This document shows, in pieces, positions 48,901 to 60,868 of a stretch of 64,000 nt of DNA (positions are counted from its first letter, which is position 1; the number at the start of each line of letters is the position of its first letter). Position numbers and translations under genes: made by a program. Below the pieces are notes generated by a model. The model searched no databases, had not been told where the DNA came from, and saw nothing but the letters and a program-made list of their open reading frames with translations. The stretch lies in NCBI GenBank assembly GCA_014529385.2, contig CM043963.1:81618412-81682411 (forward strand). The letters run 5' to 3'. The DNA comes from Adiantum capillus-veneris (taxonomy: Eukaryota; Streptophyta; Polypodiopsida; Polypodiales; Pteridaceae).

Positions 48901-49211
48901 TTGTCATGCTTGATGACTAAGGTACTTGAGGTACTTGTCACATTTAATGAGGAAGTTGCTTGACAAGCTTTCTATGCATGGGGGGTAAGATGCTTGAGTC
49001 AAAAAGACAACCTACACACTTAATGAGGAAGTTGCTTGAGAAACTTCCTATGCATAAAAATCCCAAAGTTAGGGGAATTCTAAAAGAGCACATGGGACAC
49101 ATGTCAGACTCTCTCTAAGCTTAACCACATGGTGTGCTTGAATGCTATTGGTTGGGCTAAAGAGGGGTCCAATGAGCTTCTAATTCCATCTAACAAATAT
49201 CTAGATATTTT

Positions 49212-49214
<3 letters not shown>

Positions 49215-49287
<73 letters not shown>
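49215..49287. repeat. (CT)n microsatellite in 5' LTR
   Basis: About 73 bp of CT dinucleotides; the equivalent tract in the 3' LTR (57781-57829) is about 49 bp. Confidence 0.95.
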
Positions 49288-49288
<1 letters not shown>

Positions 49289-50002
49289 AGGGGTAAGGAG
49301 GACACTTGTCAAAAGACTACCCAGGTACTTGACTGCATGCTACATGTCATTGGCCAAGGGGAGAGGGGTCCAATGAGCCTGCAGCAGCTGGAAAACTCTC
49401 CACTCGCCCAAAGCAAGGAGAGGGGGTGCTAGGGGGTATACACCATCACACACACACATTTTGGGACACCATTCTCACTTGAGGAACAATTTCTAGCAAG
49501 AAGAGTAATGATAAGTGAGGAACTATTTCTTTCTCCTATGGAATGTTTCTTCTTCCTCTTCCCTATCCTCATTCCCCGCTAGCTCTCTCCACCTTCGAAG
49601 GTGTTTGAGGCCTTGGGCTGAGGCTTGGGATAGTTAATGCTTTCTTTAAGTTTATGTTATGCTTATGATGCATGAAGATTTTCATCTTCATTGCATCACG
49701 TAGGTCACAAGGAAGACAAAGATTGTATTGTACCAAGTATCTCTTGATGGGAGAAAGTATAATACAAATGCCTATTGGAGGGGGACCGGCTCCATATGAA
49801 TCCGGTCCTCAACTATTGTCATGTTCTCTAAACTCTCTCTTATGAAAAAGTATTGTTCATGCCAAGTTAACTAAGTACCATGTTTATGTTGCTACCATTA
49901 AATAAGTTCACCCGCTATGCTCACAAAGTAATCTCTCAAAAGTGGTTCACCTAATTTCCTAATTCTGCTACTCTCAAAGTTCATAGGCAATTTCCATTAC
50001 AT

Positions 50003-50014
50003 TGGTATCAAAGC
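50003..50014 (+). promoter_or_regulatory. gypsy primer-binding site
   Basis: TGGTATCAAAGC, 1 bp after the LTR, matches tRNA-iMet consensus at 11 of 12 positions. Confidence 0.85.
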
Positions 50015-50415
50015 ATTTGGTTTCTCTTTTCTTGCTTAAGAAGAGAGGTCCTTAAGTAGCCTATTAATGGTTGATTTTGTTAATTATATTAGGGTAAGTG
50101 GGACCGGGATCTATTATCGGTTTTGTTGAGCCCACTATGAGGGATATGGTGCACACCTCGCGAGCTTTGGACTTAATAATGGAATCTTTTTAGACTTGCC
50201 TACAGCTTTACTATTATTGAGCCATAACAAGTCTGAAAGGAGATATCCCTCGACAACTTTGCTATGTTAGACTCACTCCACTACTCTCTATAATTAACCA
50301 ATTCGAGCCGTGGGTGTAGATACTTAAGTGCCTATTTTCAAAGGCTAAGAAGAGTAGCAACTAAGGTCTTGAATTGCCAAAGCATACACTAAGTAAACAC
50401 ATAAGTTTAGTTAGC

Positions 50416-51947
50416 ATGGCTGACAATAATCAAGAGAGGAGAATGAACATTGATAACTTTGATTTTGCACATGAAGGTGCCAATGATGGTGCCCCCATGT
50501 TTGTTAATTATCTTGTCACTAGGTTGAAACAAGCTATGGGCAACCCCACTTTGCAAGCCGAAGTTACTCAACAACTTCGTGCTTATGGGATTTCCTTTCC
50601 TCTCCAAGAGGAGAGAGAGCTTACGAGGCCTCTTGAAGACACCCCCAAAAGAATACTCTCTCTCATACGAGAGGAGGAATCCAAAGATCAAGAAATCAAT
50701 GAATCCCTAAATTCCTCTGAAGATGTGGCTCCACAAAGAAGGAGGACTAAACGATCACCAACTCCTCCCAAGAGGAAACGGTTAACCCATAGTCCTTCTC
50801 CCCGTCACTCCAAAAGGGTCGAAGAGAGGAAACCAAGGAAGAAAAGGGCAAGAAAGAGGTCACCCTCTTCTCCTTCTTCTTCACCTTCCTCCTCGACCGA
50901 TGAAAGATATGGCTATTCTCCAAGAGAATATAAGAGGGGAGGACATCGCAAATCTTACCCTCCGTGGCTAAGGTCAGAAAAGATCAAGAAGTTCAAAGAG
51001 GGAGGAAAGAGTATCTCTTTTCTCACCTATGATGGCACCTTTGGTGCTACCGACAAATTATTGGCCTTCATCCAACAATTTGATGCGTCCTTTGGAGACG
51101 AGGGGTAGCTATGCACTTCCAAAAATCGGCTCATCAATGGTGGGCTAGCCTTCAAGGCAATGGTTAAGCCCTACGAGTTTCCATCATGAAGCCATTCCTT
51201 GCAAGTGACACAAAGGACAAAGTGCTCACCGAATGGCAGAGTTTAAGGCTTCTCTCTCATGAGTCTATCCACAATTATGTGGACATGTTTTGGGATTTAC
51301 ATCTCAAGGCTACTGTCTTTCAAAAAATAGACTTTGCTGAGCAAAAACAACAATTCTATGCGGGATTATCTAAAGAGATGGCCGAGTATGTCAACCCTCA
51401 ACGGCCTGACTCTATCAGCGAAATAATCCACCATACCATGGTTGCCTTACGCATCAATTTCCAACGAGGGGTTAGATGGAATGTCAAACCCATGGAAAAT
51501 AAAGGAAAAAGTGATGCAAAGGGAAAAAATTATGCCCAAAATTTTTCCCACAACCATTCCAACAACCACAACAACAATCGGTCCAAGGAGAAAGGAGTTT
51601 ACAAAGGTAAAAATAAACTCTCTCATGAAGATCTTGAAACTTTTTTCAAGGATCACAGATGTTTTAAGTGTGGGGAGCAAGGACATGGCTATCGTTCTTG
51701 CCCCAAAGGAAATGCTCGCAATCAGACTCCTAGAGCTTCCACTATCGAAGCTCCAAAAGAGGATACTCATTGCAAAGGATCACCTCACTTCTATGCTTGG
51801 GGAAATGTAAGGGAGCATGATACTTTCATCTTGTTTGACCTTGGTTTTTCTCTCAACTTCATATCAATGGAGTTGGCCACCAAGTTGGGCATTCGAGCTT
51901 TTGAGATGGGAAATGTTGTAACGGCCGATGCCGCTTTCAAGGGATAG
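50416..51947 (+). pseudogene. gypsy gag and start of protease
   Basis: ATG at 50416 gives MADNNQERRMNIDNFDFAHEG. A 231-codon frame holds an Arg/Ser-rich basic region and the capsid start FLTYDGTFGATD; a stop at 51106 and a deletion break the frame before MKPFLASDTKDKVLTEW at 51186. The second frame has an intact zinc knuckle CFKCGEQGHGYRSCPKGN and the start of the protease (ILFDLGFSLNFISMELATKLGI, with the D(S/T)G altered). It is cut off by the copia LTR at 51950. Confidence 0.85.
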
Positions 51948-51949
51948 CA

Positions 51950-52141
51950 TGAAGGAGTACGAGCGGAAGTGCGACGCGAGAGAGAGTGCGAGAAGAAGAG
52001 CACGACGATATGGTGAACTTGCTCTACTGTAATGTGTAGAGCATAGTGAGTTCTTATTAGGTTTTAACAAAAGAATATGTGTACATACCTGGCAGCCCGC
52101 CCACTTACCTGGGTGACCACATTGGGCTTTATACCCCAACA
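51950..52141 (-). repeat. copia 3' LTR
   Basis: 192 bp; minus strand TGTTGGGGTATAAAG...TCCTTCA. It differs from the partner LTR at four transitions. Confidence 0.93.
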
Positions 52142-52155
52142 ACCTCCCACTTAAA
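52142..52155 (-). promoter_or_regulatory. copia polypurine tract
   Basis: Minus-strand TTTAAGTGGGAGGT directly before the TG of the 3' LTR. Confidence 0.85.
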
Positions 52156-52230
52156 GTCCAATGTGGTACTTTAAGTGTGAGAGAAGCTACTATACAAGCT
52201 AATATACAAGAGATGTAGAGAAGTGATGTA

Positions 52231-55200
52231 CTACCCTACACCTAACTGCTTGCGAAAATGCGCAAAGCTCTCTGAGGGAAGTTCTTTTGTAAGTAGAGCA
52301 GCAAGATTTTCTGTGGTGTGAACTTTGACAAGCTGAGGTTGCTTATCCTCGAGCATTTCCCTGATGAAATGATACTTCACATCCACATGCATTGTCTTTG
52401 AGTGATAAACTCGATTGCGAGCCAATTGTATAGCACTTTGACTATCACAATATAACACGGGCATCTCTTCTTTGATTCCCAAATCTGTTACTAGTCGATT
52501 AAGCCAAATTGATTCTTTGCATGCCTCTGATGCTACAACATATTCAGCCTCTATAGTAGACTGAGTAACACAATCCTGTAATCTAGAACGCCATGATACT
52601 GCTCCACCAGCCAATGTAAAGACATACCCTGACATAGACCTTCGGTTGTCTAAGTCACCTGCATAATCTGAGTCTGTAAAACCCTTTACACTTAGCTCCT
52701 GACTCCCATAGCATATACGCATACTCTTTGTAGCTTTCAGGTATCTCAATATTCCTTTCACTCCCTCCCAATGTTTCTTGCCTGGGTTTGACATGTATCG
52801 ACTTACTACTCCCACTGCAAATGCAATGTCTGGGCGAGTAGCAATCATTGCATACATCAAACTACCCACTACAGACGCATATGGAATCTTATCCATTTCA
52901 GCCTGTTCTTCCTCAGACACAGGACAATCTTGTTTGCTAAGTTTCACATATGGTGGCAATGGAACACTCAATGCCTTTCCCTTCTCCATATTGAAACGTT
53001 GCAAAACCTTGTCAATATACTCTGTTTGAGATAACCAAATCAACTTCTTTGATCTGTCTCTCTCAATGCGCATACCAAGTATATGACTTGCCTCACCCAT
53101 GTCTTTCATGTCAAACGACTTTGTCATCTTTGACTTCAAAGCTTAAATTTCTTCCAAGTGCTTGCCAGCAATCAACATGTCATCCACATACAAAATAAGG
53201 ATCAGCAACCTACCATCCTTAGCCTTCTTTGTATATAGACAGTGATCGAACTCACTACGTTTGTAGCCTTGAGAAAGCATAAACTTGTGGAATTTATGGT
53301 ACCATGCCCTCGGTGATTGTTTTAAGCCATAAAGACTCTTTAACAACTGGCATACCCAATCTTCCTTGCCTTTCTCAACAAACCCTTCTGGATGCTGCAT
53401 GTAAATTTCCACATATAAATCACCATGCAAGAACGTTGTCTTGACATCCATTTGGTGCAACACCAAATCTAATATGGCAACCAATGCAAGAAATCATCTC
53501 AATGTAGTCATCTTGACCACCGGAGAGAAGACTTCCTCAAAGTCAATGCCTTGTTCTTGCTTAAAGCCCTTGGCAACAAGTCTTGCTTTGTACTTTGGCT
53601 GACTATCATGAGCGGTGATCTTATACCTGTAAACCCATTTACAGGGTAGAGCCTTTTTGCCCCGTGGTAATTTAACTAGCTTCCATGTGTGGTTTTTATG
53701 CAGAGCTGTCATCTCTAACTGCATGGTCAATTGCCAATTCCCGGAGTCCTTCATTTGCACTGCTTCCTTGTAACATGAAGGCTCATTGTAATCAGTCAAC
53801 ATGACATAGTTCATAGATGGAACAAACCTATCAAGAGGTCGCGTGACACGTCCAGATCTACGCACAATAGGTGGCTCAAGCTCAGCCACAACCTGTGGTT
53901 CCACTCTATCCTGTCCTTGCTCCTCTTAAGCCCTGACATTTTGTCTTGCACGTGCAGGTCCATCTTCTTGGAAGACAACTCTTCTAATCTCCTCAACCCT
54001 CTCTGGTTTAGAATGATATTTGGATTCATTAAGGTGAACATCATTGCTGCGGACAACCTTTCTGGATTCGGGATCCCAAAGTCTGTACCCCATCTCACCA
54101 AAATTACCATGGCCTAGAAAGATGCACTTTCTACTCTTTGGCTCAAGTTTGTTCCTAAATTCCTTTGGAACGTGAGTATATGCCTCACAGCCAAAGACTC
54201 TGAGATGCCTGTATGAGGGAATTTTGTCTGACGATACCATCTCTGGCACTGAATCCTTCTGCAAAACCTTGCTAGGAGATCTGTTTACAAGATGAACAGC
54301 TGTTGATACAGCTTCAGCCCAAAACCCATTTGGCAGATGTGCATTAGACAACATACTTCTGACCTTCTCTTGTATGGTCCTATTCATCCTCTCAGCAACA
54401 CCATTTTGAGGAGGATTGTAAGGAGCAGTAAGTTCACGTTTTATACCTTTTGACTCACAAAAGTCCTGAAAGGCCTTTGAAACATACTCTCCACCATTGT
54501 CAATGCGTAAGCATTTAAGCTTCTTGCCACTCTGATTCTCCACAAGTGTCACAAACGTTTTGAAAACACTAAACGCTTCATCCTTGTGCTTGAGAAAGTA
54601 AACCCATACTTTCCTCGAGTAATCATCTATAAATGTCATAAAGTAAGAAGCTCCCCCTAGAGATAGGTTAGGCATAGGTCCACACAAATCACTATGAACA
54701 AATGCTAACTGTGTATCTCTTCTACTGCTTTTATGCTTATGTGGCTGCTATGTTTGCTTACCATACAGACAATGCTCACAGAATTCAAAATCATTAAATG
54801 AAAAGCCAGGCAAATAACCAAAACGAGACAAGATTTCCATTCCCTTCTTGGACATATGTCCTAACTGGCTATGCCACAAAGAAACGTTCGGCTGCTCGGT
54901 TACATTGATTACATTTTTAGAGAAATTTGATACATAAATCATGTAAAGTCCTCCAGACTTTACTCCATGTTCTACTTTCATAGAACCCTTGGATATCTTC
55001 CACATGTTCTGTCCAAAAGTGGTGACGTAGCCAGCATCATCAAGTAAACCTGTGCTGATCAAGCTCTTTGTAATTGCGAAAACATGTCTCACATTCTTCA
55101 GCGTGAAAGAAGAGCCATTCGGAAACTTCAATTGAACATCTCCAACACCTAAGATCTCACATGTCTGCCCATTGCCTAGCCGAACATGATCTTTCGTGGT

Positions 55201-56211
55201 CACATAAGAGGTAAACCACTCCTTGTTTGGAGACACATGAAGTGATGCCCCTGAGTCTATAATCCAGTCACTCAGTGCATTTCCATCAGATGATGTAAGA
55301 AGAGCTGAGTCCATTGTATTCTTCAAGAAGTAGATGTCTCCTCACACTAGACTGGGATCCTATGCAACAATGTTTGTCACATTTATTTCTTGAATCTTCA
55401 CTGAGGACTTGTTCTTCTCACCATGGTCTTGAGCTTTCTCTTTGCCTTTTTCTGCTTTCCATTCTCTGCAGTCTCTTTTCATGTGGCCCTTCTTGCCACA
55501 ATGGTAGCATTCTATGTCACTCTTGCCTTTAGCACTGTGGGACTTGCTACGAGGCTGATTCCTCTTTCCACCTTTGTACGTTTCTTTGGTCCTTCCCCTG
55601 ACAACTAAGGCTGTTCCTTTGCCTTTGTCCATTGTCTTTCTATTAGTTTCTTAAGTAAGCAGACTTCCTTCTACACCTGCTATGTTCAAACCATCTAAAG
55701 GTGAAGAATTACTCAAAGCTAGGAGAAAAGTGTCCCAACTTTTCGGCAATGTGATCAACAGGAACATAGCTCTAACAGGTTCATCAAACTTGACACCTTG
55801 AGCTGACAACTGACTAAAGATTGTGTTGAATTCATTCAGATGATTGGACATAGGTGTCCCTTCTTTCATCTTCAAGTCAACAAGCTTCTTAAGCCAGTAT
55901 ACCTGTGAAGCTGCACTCTGCTTCTCATAAAGATCACTCAGCTTTAACCATGCTTGATAAGCCGACATCTCGTCTGCTACATTGAAGTAAACGCTTTATG
56001 CCAAAGTCAGCATAATGGTAGAAAGTGCCAATTCATCCATTTCGCTCCATTCATCTTCGTCCATATTTTTTGGTTTTATCCCCTTGAGCTTTATAGGTTT
56101 TATCTGCTTCTTTTGTACCAAAACGTGCCAAATCTACTGGTTCCACATTGGGAAATTGGTTCCATCCAGCTTCTTGATATTGTAAAGAGAAGTGTCCTGT
56201 GATCCAACCAT
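52231..56211 (-). pseudogene. copia gag-pol, one frame with nine premature stops and no frameshift
   Basis: ATG at 56211 opens a frame that stays in register to the natural stop at 52231, 1327 codons. Order: gag (KKLDGTNFPMW; LNEFNTIFSQLSAQGVKFDE), CCHC knuckle CYHCGKKGHMKRDC (~55510), protease DSGASLHVS (~55255), GAG-pre-integrase LWHSQLGHMS, integrase (HSDLCGP; LRIDNGGEYVS; GVAERMNRTI, complete D,D,E), reverse transcriptase ([21 protein letters not shown]), RNase H (GFTDSDYAGD; EAEYVVASEA; LYCDSQSAIQLARN). Premature stops start at 56136, 55998, 55653, 55362, 55344, 54750, 53928, 53496 and 53145. All catalytic motifs are intact. Confidence 0.93.
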
Positions 56212-57228
56212 AGCTACGCTTCACAGTAGTTTACTTTTCTAGGAAAAATTTGGCAGAGTTTCCCCTGTAAACTGACCTCTGAACCAATATCAACCTGTCA
56301 AATGAACCAAGAAAGCTTCAGATTCTGCAGAAATTTTGGCAGAGTCTCCTTTGTAAAATGGCTCTGGTGTACTAAAAACAGACCAAAAAACAGGTCAAAA
56401 AACCACTGTCTCTCTAACACTGCAAGCTGTGGGTAAACCTGTCCTGCACCTGTACTGTCTCTGACTGTCCTGTCACTGTCCTGTAAGCATAGACTGCGAC
56501 AATGCCTCAATGGCAGTAAAGCAAAGATGCAATCCCAACTGTCTAACTCACAGTCAATACATCCTAGCTGCCTATCTAAGGGTGCTTGAGGGATCGCTCC
56601 AAGACCTGTATCACCGAAAGGATCTCAACATTCGAGAATCCCCCAGCTCAATAAAACCTCACTCGACCCTCAACAAAGGCTGCAGTAAATCTGACAGTAC
56701 ATAGACTTCCCACAAAGTCATACATCCACAAATTTCCCATTGTATGTTGTAACCGCTGCGGCGGTTGTTTGCTGCGTGACTCACAGCCAGCAAACCCTCA
56801 ACAGACATACATCATCTCTGACAATAAATCCCATGTGGAAGTACCTACAATGTCAAGATGAAATCTGGAATATCAAGCAAAAAACACAAGCTACCTGATG
56901 AACTAGTGGATGTCGCCTACAGTCTGTGTGTAGATGCGCCCGTGTCGTATGTGACAGGCCTCCAAGAACTATGAGCCGTCCTTCGATGTGTAGACAGCCA
57001 CAAATCAACACTCTGGGAGTGTTGATATCCTCAGCACCTGCAGTTGTAGGCCGAAAAGCCCAAATTTGCAGAGTCGGATCTACACCCGTTGAGACCATGT
57101 AGTCGAAAATGGCCTGCGCAGACCTTTGTCGAAGCCGAACGGTGGCCGAACGGTGGCCTGTTGAATTTCACTCCAATCTGAGCTGGTGACTCTAGCCTCC
57201 TGCAGTGCTGCCCCGAGCCTCGATGTGA

Positions 57229-57240
57229 GCTCTGATACCA
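57229..57240 (-). promoter_or_regulatory. copia primer-binding site
   Basis: TGGTATCAGAGC on the minus strand, 2 bp after the 5' LTR; perfect plant iMet consensus. Confidence 0.92.
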
Positions 57241-57242
57241 GT

Positions 57243-57434
57243 TGAAGGAGTACGAGCGGAAGTGCAACGCGAGAGAGAGTGCGAGAAGAAGAGCACGACG
57301 ATATGGTGAACTCGCTCTACTGTAATGTGTAGAGCATAGTGAGTTCTTATTAGGTTTTAACAAAAGAATATGTGTACATACCTGGCGGCCCGCCCACTTA
57401 CCTGGGCGACCACATTGGGCTTTATACCCCAACA
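57243..57434 (-). repeat. copia 5' LTR with TATA-like sequence
   Basis: 192 bp. On the minus strand GGTATAAAGCCC lies within the first 20 bp of the LTR; if this is the promoter the U3 region is unusually short. Confidence 0.92.
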
Positions 57435-57775
57435 TGCTTGAGGTGGGAACTCCACCTAAGGTGCTTGTCATGCTTGATGGCTAAGGTACTTGAGGTACTT
57501 GTCACATTTAATGAGGAAGTTTTTTGACAAGCTTCCTATGCATGGGGGGTAAGATGCTTGAGTCAAAAAGAGAACCTACACACTTAATGAGGAAGTTGCT
57601 TGAGAAACTTCCTATGCATAAAAATCTCAAAGTTAGGGGAATTCTAAAAGAGCACATGGGACACATGTCACACTCTCACTAAGCTTAACCACATGGTGTG
57701 GTTGAATGCTATTTGTTGGGCTAAAGAGGGGTTCAATGAGCTTCTACTTCCATCTAACAAATATCTAGATATTTT

Positions 57776-57830
<55 letters not shown>

Positions 57831-58689
57831 AGGGGTAAGGAGGACACTTGTCAAAAGACTACCCATGTACTTGACTGCATGCTACATGTGATTGGCCAGG
57901 GGGAGAGGGGTCCAATGAGCCTGCAGCATGTGGAAAACTCTCCACTCGCCCAAAGCAAGGAGGGGGGGTGCTAGGGGGTATACACCATCACACACACACA
58001 TTTTGGGACACCATTCTCACTTGGTGAAGGTTGAGGAACACCACCTCCTTCTCCAAGCTTGTGAGAGTGAAAGCCTACACCAACACTCTTGGCTATGGAA
58101 TGCAAATCCAACCAAGAGTCATGCTTCAATGCTTAAGCTTTCCATCTTCTCCATCTTCATTACTATGCTATTATGTATGCTAGCAAGAAGAGTAATGATA
58201 AGTGAGGAACTATTTCTTTCTCCTATGGAATGTTTCTTCTTCCTCTTCCCTATCCTCATTCCCCGCTAGCTCTCTCCACCTTCGAAGGTGTTTGAGGCCT
58301 TGGGACTGAGGCTTGGGATAGTTAATTCTTTCTTTAAGTTTATGTTATGCTTGTGATGCATGAAGCTTTCCATCTTCATTGCATCACGTAGGTCACAAGC
58401 AACACAAAGATTTTATTGTACCAAGTCTCTCTTGATGGGAGACACTATAATACAAATGCCTATTGGAGGGGGGACCGGCTCCATATGAATCCGGTCCTCA
58501 ACTATTGTCATGTTCTCTAAACTCTCTCTCTTGCAAAAGAATTTTTCATGCCAAGTTAACTAAGTACCATGTTTATGTTGCTACCATCAAATAAGTTCAC
58601 CCGCTATGCTCACAAAGAATCTCTCAAAAGTGCTTCACCTAATTTCCTAACTCCGCTACTCTCAAAGTTCATAGGCAATTTCCATTAGA
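57435..58689 (+). repeat. gypsy 3' LTR, first ~440 bp missing
   Basis: Begins TGCTTGAGGTGGGAAC, which aligns to LTR position 48871, and ends CCATTAGA where CCATTACA is expected, the terminal CA being mutated to GA. GACCC follows as the target duplication. Confidence 0.88.
57781..57829. repeat. (CT)n microsatellite in 3' LTR
   Basis: About 49 bp of CT dinucleotides at the same LTR position as 49215-49287. Confidence 0.95.
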
Positions 58690-58745
58690 GACCCCAATCC
58701 AATTAATAAGCACAACATTGCAATCACGTCTCGTACTGTTTGTGC

Positions 58746-58749
<4 letters not shown>

Positions 58750-58841
<92 letters not shown>
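58750..58841. repeat. (CT)n microsatellite
   Basis: About 92 bp of uninterrupted CT dinucleotides just outside the gypsy insertion. Confidence 0.97.
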
Positions 58842-58844
<3 letters not shown>

Positions 58845-59127
58845 AGTAAGATGAATGCACTCAGTCATCCCACAATGAAAAGGCTTATGCCCTACAACCA
58901 TCGGTATCAACAACATCAAGCTCCTATTAACGTTAGGAAAATCAGGAAGAAAAGTAGCACTTTTAAGATTACTCATGCTTGATATTGTCAATTTGTGTAT
59001 GTTCTAATACACTCTGTAGCAACACCCACTAAGCAAGACTAGTTACCTTGATTATCTAAGATTTATTTCACTAAAGCAGCAAGTTTAGCTATGCCATGTG
59101 GCGATATGTGATTAGTTTAATGAGGAT

Positions 59128-59128
<1 letters not shown>

Positions 59129-59161
<33 letters not shown>
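59129..59161. repeat. (GA)n microsatellite
   Basis: About 32 bp of GA dinucleotides, preceded by ATGAGGATGTAGA, a phrase repeated at 59256. Confidence 0.92.
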
Positions 59162-59164
<3 letters not shown>

Positions 59165-59361
59165 AAGGTAAAGAGAGAACGATAGTGCTTCTCTATAAAG
59201 CATGCAGACTTTGCGTTGATGCAAAGCGGAGAGAAAAGCATGGTGTGCTACTAAATGAGGATGTAGAGACATAGAGAGAAAGAGAGAAGCATGGCGGTTA
59301 GAAAAAAGGGTGCTCAAAGCGGCCAGCCAACTTAGCAGCATTGTTTATCTCCTTGCCTAGC

Positions 59362-59366
<5 letters not shown>

Positions 59367-59445
<79 letters not shown>
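59367..59445. repeat. (GA)n microsatellite
   Basis: About 79 bp of GA dinucleotides. Confidence 0.96.
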
Positions 59446-59446
<1 letters not shown>

Positions 59447-59496
59447 AATTGACGCAACACACCACTTGGAGAGCAATTGACGCAGCACACCAGTTG
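59441..59496. repeat. 28-bp tandem duplication
   Basis: GAGAGCAATTGACGCARCAC plus ACCASTTG occurs twice, at 59441 and 59469, with two differences. Confidence 0.92.
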
Positions 59497-59877
59497 ATGC
59501 ACCGAAAACTGCAGAGCAGAGGGTAAGCTGTTCACTAGCTCTTTACTTCTTTCTCTTGTGATGTTCCGTGTTAGTATTGTTTGTCATGCTAACGTTCTAT
59601 GCACAGTATGTCTTGCCTTTCTGCACATATTAGGAGCTTCACAACACTCAAACACTCAATAACCCCGAAGGTGGCGTGTCCGAAGCGTAGATTCCTGCTC
59701 CTATAGTGAGGATCTCAATGCATTCCAAGAGATTCCATTCTGGAGAGAATAAAGAAAGAGAGACTGTGCACTACATTCTGAGAGACGCCATTCCGACACA
59801 GCAAGCAGGCCGAAGAGAAACAAAAAGAGACTCTTCATTGTAGTTCGGAGAGAGAGAAACACAGACTTTGCAGTGCA

Positions 59878-59879
<2 letters not shown>

Positions 59880-59962
<83 letters not shown>
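59880..59962. repeat. (GA)n microsatellite
   Basis: About 83 bp of GA dinucleotides, flanked by diverged copies of GAGAGAAACAAAGAGAGA (59812, 59987). Confidence 0.96.
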
Positions 59963-59966
<4 letters not shown>

Positions 59967-60032
59967 TCCTGGGCTTACTGCAGGCCAGAGAGAAACAAAG
60001 AGAGATTGTGCACTGCAGATCTGTGTATGTGG

Positions 60033-60034
<2 letters not shown>

Positions 60035-60098
<64 letters not shown>
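60035..60098. repeat. (GA)n microsatellite
   Basis: About 64 bp of GA dinucleotides. Confidence 0.96.
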
Positions 60099-60100
<2 letters not shown>

Positions 60101-60104
60101 CTAA

Positions 60105-60233
60105 TTAGTAAACGTTATCAAAAGGTTAAATTGACCTTCATAAGACCTAAATAATACAATCCTTGTCTTTAGTAAACGTCTTCAAAAGGTTAAATTGACC
60201 TATCATAATACCTAACTAATATAATCCTGGTCT
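60105..60233. repeat. 64-bp tandem duplication
   Basis: TTAGTAAACGTTATCAAAAG at 60105 and the matching TTAGTAAACGTCTTCAAAAG at 60169 start two copies with scattered differences. Confidence 0.9.
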
Positions 60234-60868
60234 AAGCCATTGTGTGGGTTTTTAAAAAAAAAGTAAAGTCAAGCATATTGAATTTATTTACGTTATAGAG
60301 CAGATATAGAGACCTGTATGACACACCAAAAGCATTATTACTTCGACACCAATCGTCCTCTGGATTGCAAATGTCGTTGTCTCCCATTCAGACACACTGT
60401 GGTCATTGTCTCCTTTGTACACACCCTCATTTTAAACTGTAAATTTGAACTTATTTATACAATTCCATGGTGTAACCTAACCACTGTAGAGATCATGTCA
60501 TGTACCACAACATTGGCTAGCAATTTGGACCCCCATGTCGTTGTGCTTAACCGAGCCACTTTTTATTGGTCTCCATTGTAGGAGCATAATTCCCATTACT
60601 TGTTGCATTTAGCATGCCATCCGATGTGAAACAATTGCACTTCCTGTTAGGTTGTATGTGGAGGGCCCCTATTAGGTTACGAGCCTGGATCTTGACCAAA
60701 CGTATTGCACTGCCTTATCAAATATTTGATGTCACTGAAAAAATTTAATCATAGACACTAATTTGTTGATTTCCATTCCCTCCTCCTTGTTAATAAAGAA
60801 CTGGTCATTGTTGCAAAAAATCTAGCTTCCCTATACATCATAACGTCATTTCAGTGCTTGTAGGTAAA
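60234..60868. other. Non-coding stretch upstream of kinase fragment
   Basis: No domain-bearing frame recognised. It could include the 5' part of the mobile unit carrying the kinase and Helitron fragments. Confidence 0.4.

Larger units (their letters stand above)
48431..50001 (+). repeat. gypsy 5' LTR
   Basis: TGTCATAAATATC...CCATTACA, 1571 bp. It differs from the 3' LTR by a ~160-bp deletion near 49485, where the 3' copy reads on through 58022-58180. Confidence 0.9.
51950..57434 (-). mobile_element. Ty1/copia retrotransposon with both LTRs
   Basis: 192-bp LTRs at 51950-52141 (3') and 57243-57434 (5') differ at four positions, all transitions. Primer site TGGTATCAGAGC (57240-57229) is a perfect tRNA-iMet match, and the polypurine tract AAGTGGGAGGT abuts the 3' LTR. 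Domains are in copia order with an open frame apart from nine stops. The bases outside the two LTRs (TAGCA and TGCTT) do not form a target duplication, and the flanks are different parts of the host gypsy element. Confidence 0.93.
48431..58689 (+). mobile_element. Ty3/gypsy insertion with 5-bp target duplication, pol replaced by nested copia
   Basis: 5' LTR 48431-50001, primer site 50003-50014, leader, gag and protease start to 51949; then a copia element (51950-57434); then the right two-thirds of the 3' LTR (57435-58689). GACCC immediately precedes the 5' LTR (48426-48430) and follows the 3' LTR (58690-58694). The matching duplication shows both ends belong to one insertion, so reverse transcriptase, integrase and the first ~440 bp of the 3' LTR were lost internally. 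Confidence 0.88.

Noticed and set aside
53811-54110. Second minus-strand frame overlapping copia integrase
   Set aside because: It is out of register with the 1327-codon gag-pol frame and has no domain.
59868-60154. Arg-Glu dipeptide repeat proteins
   Set aside because: Translations of (GA)n tracts, not genes, although RE repeats would look like an RNA-binding domain.
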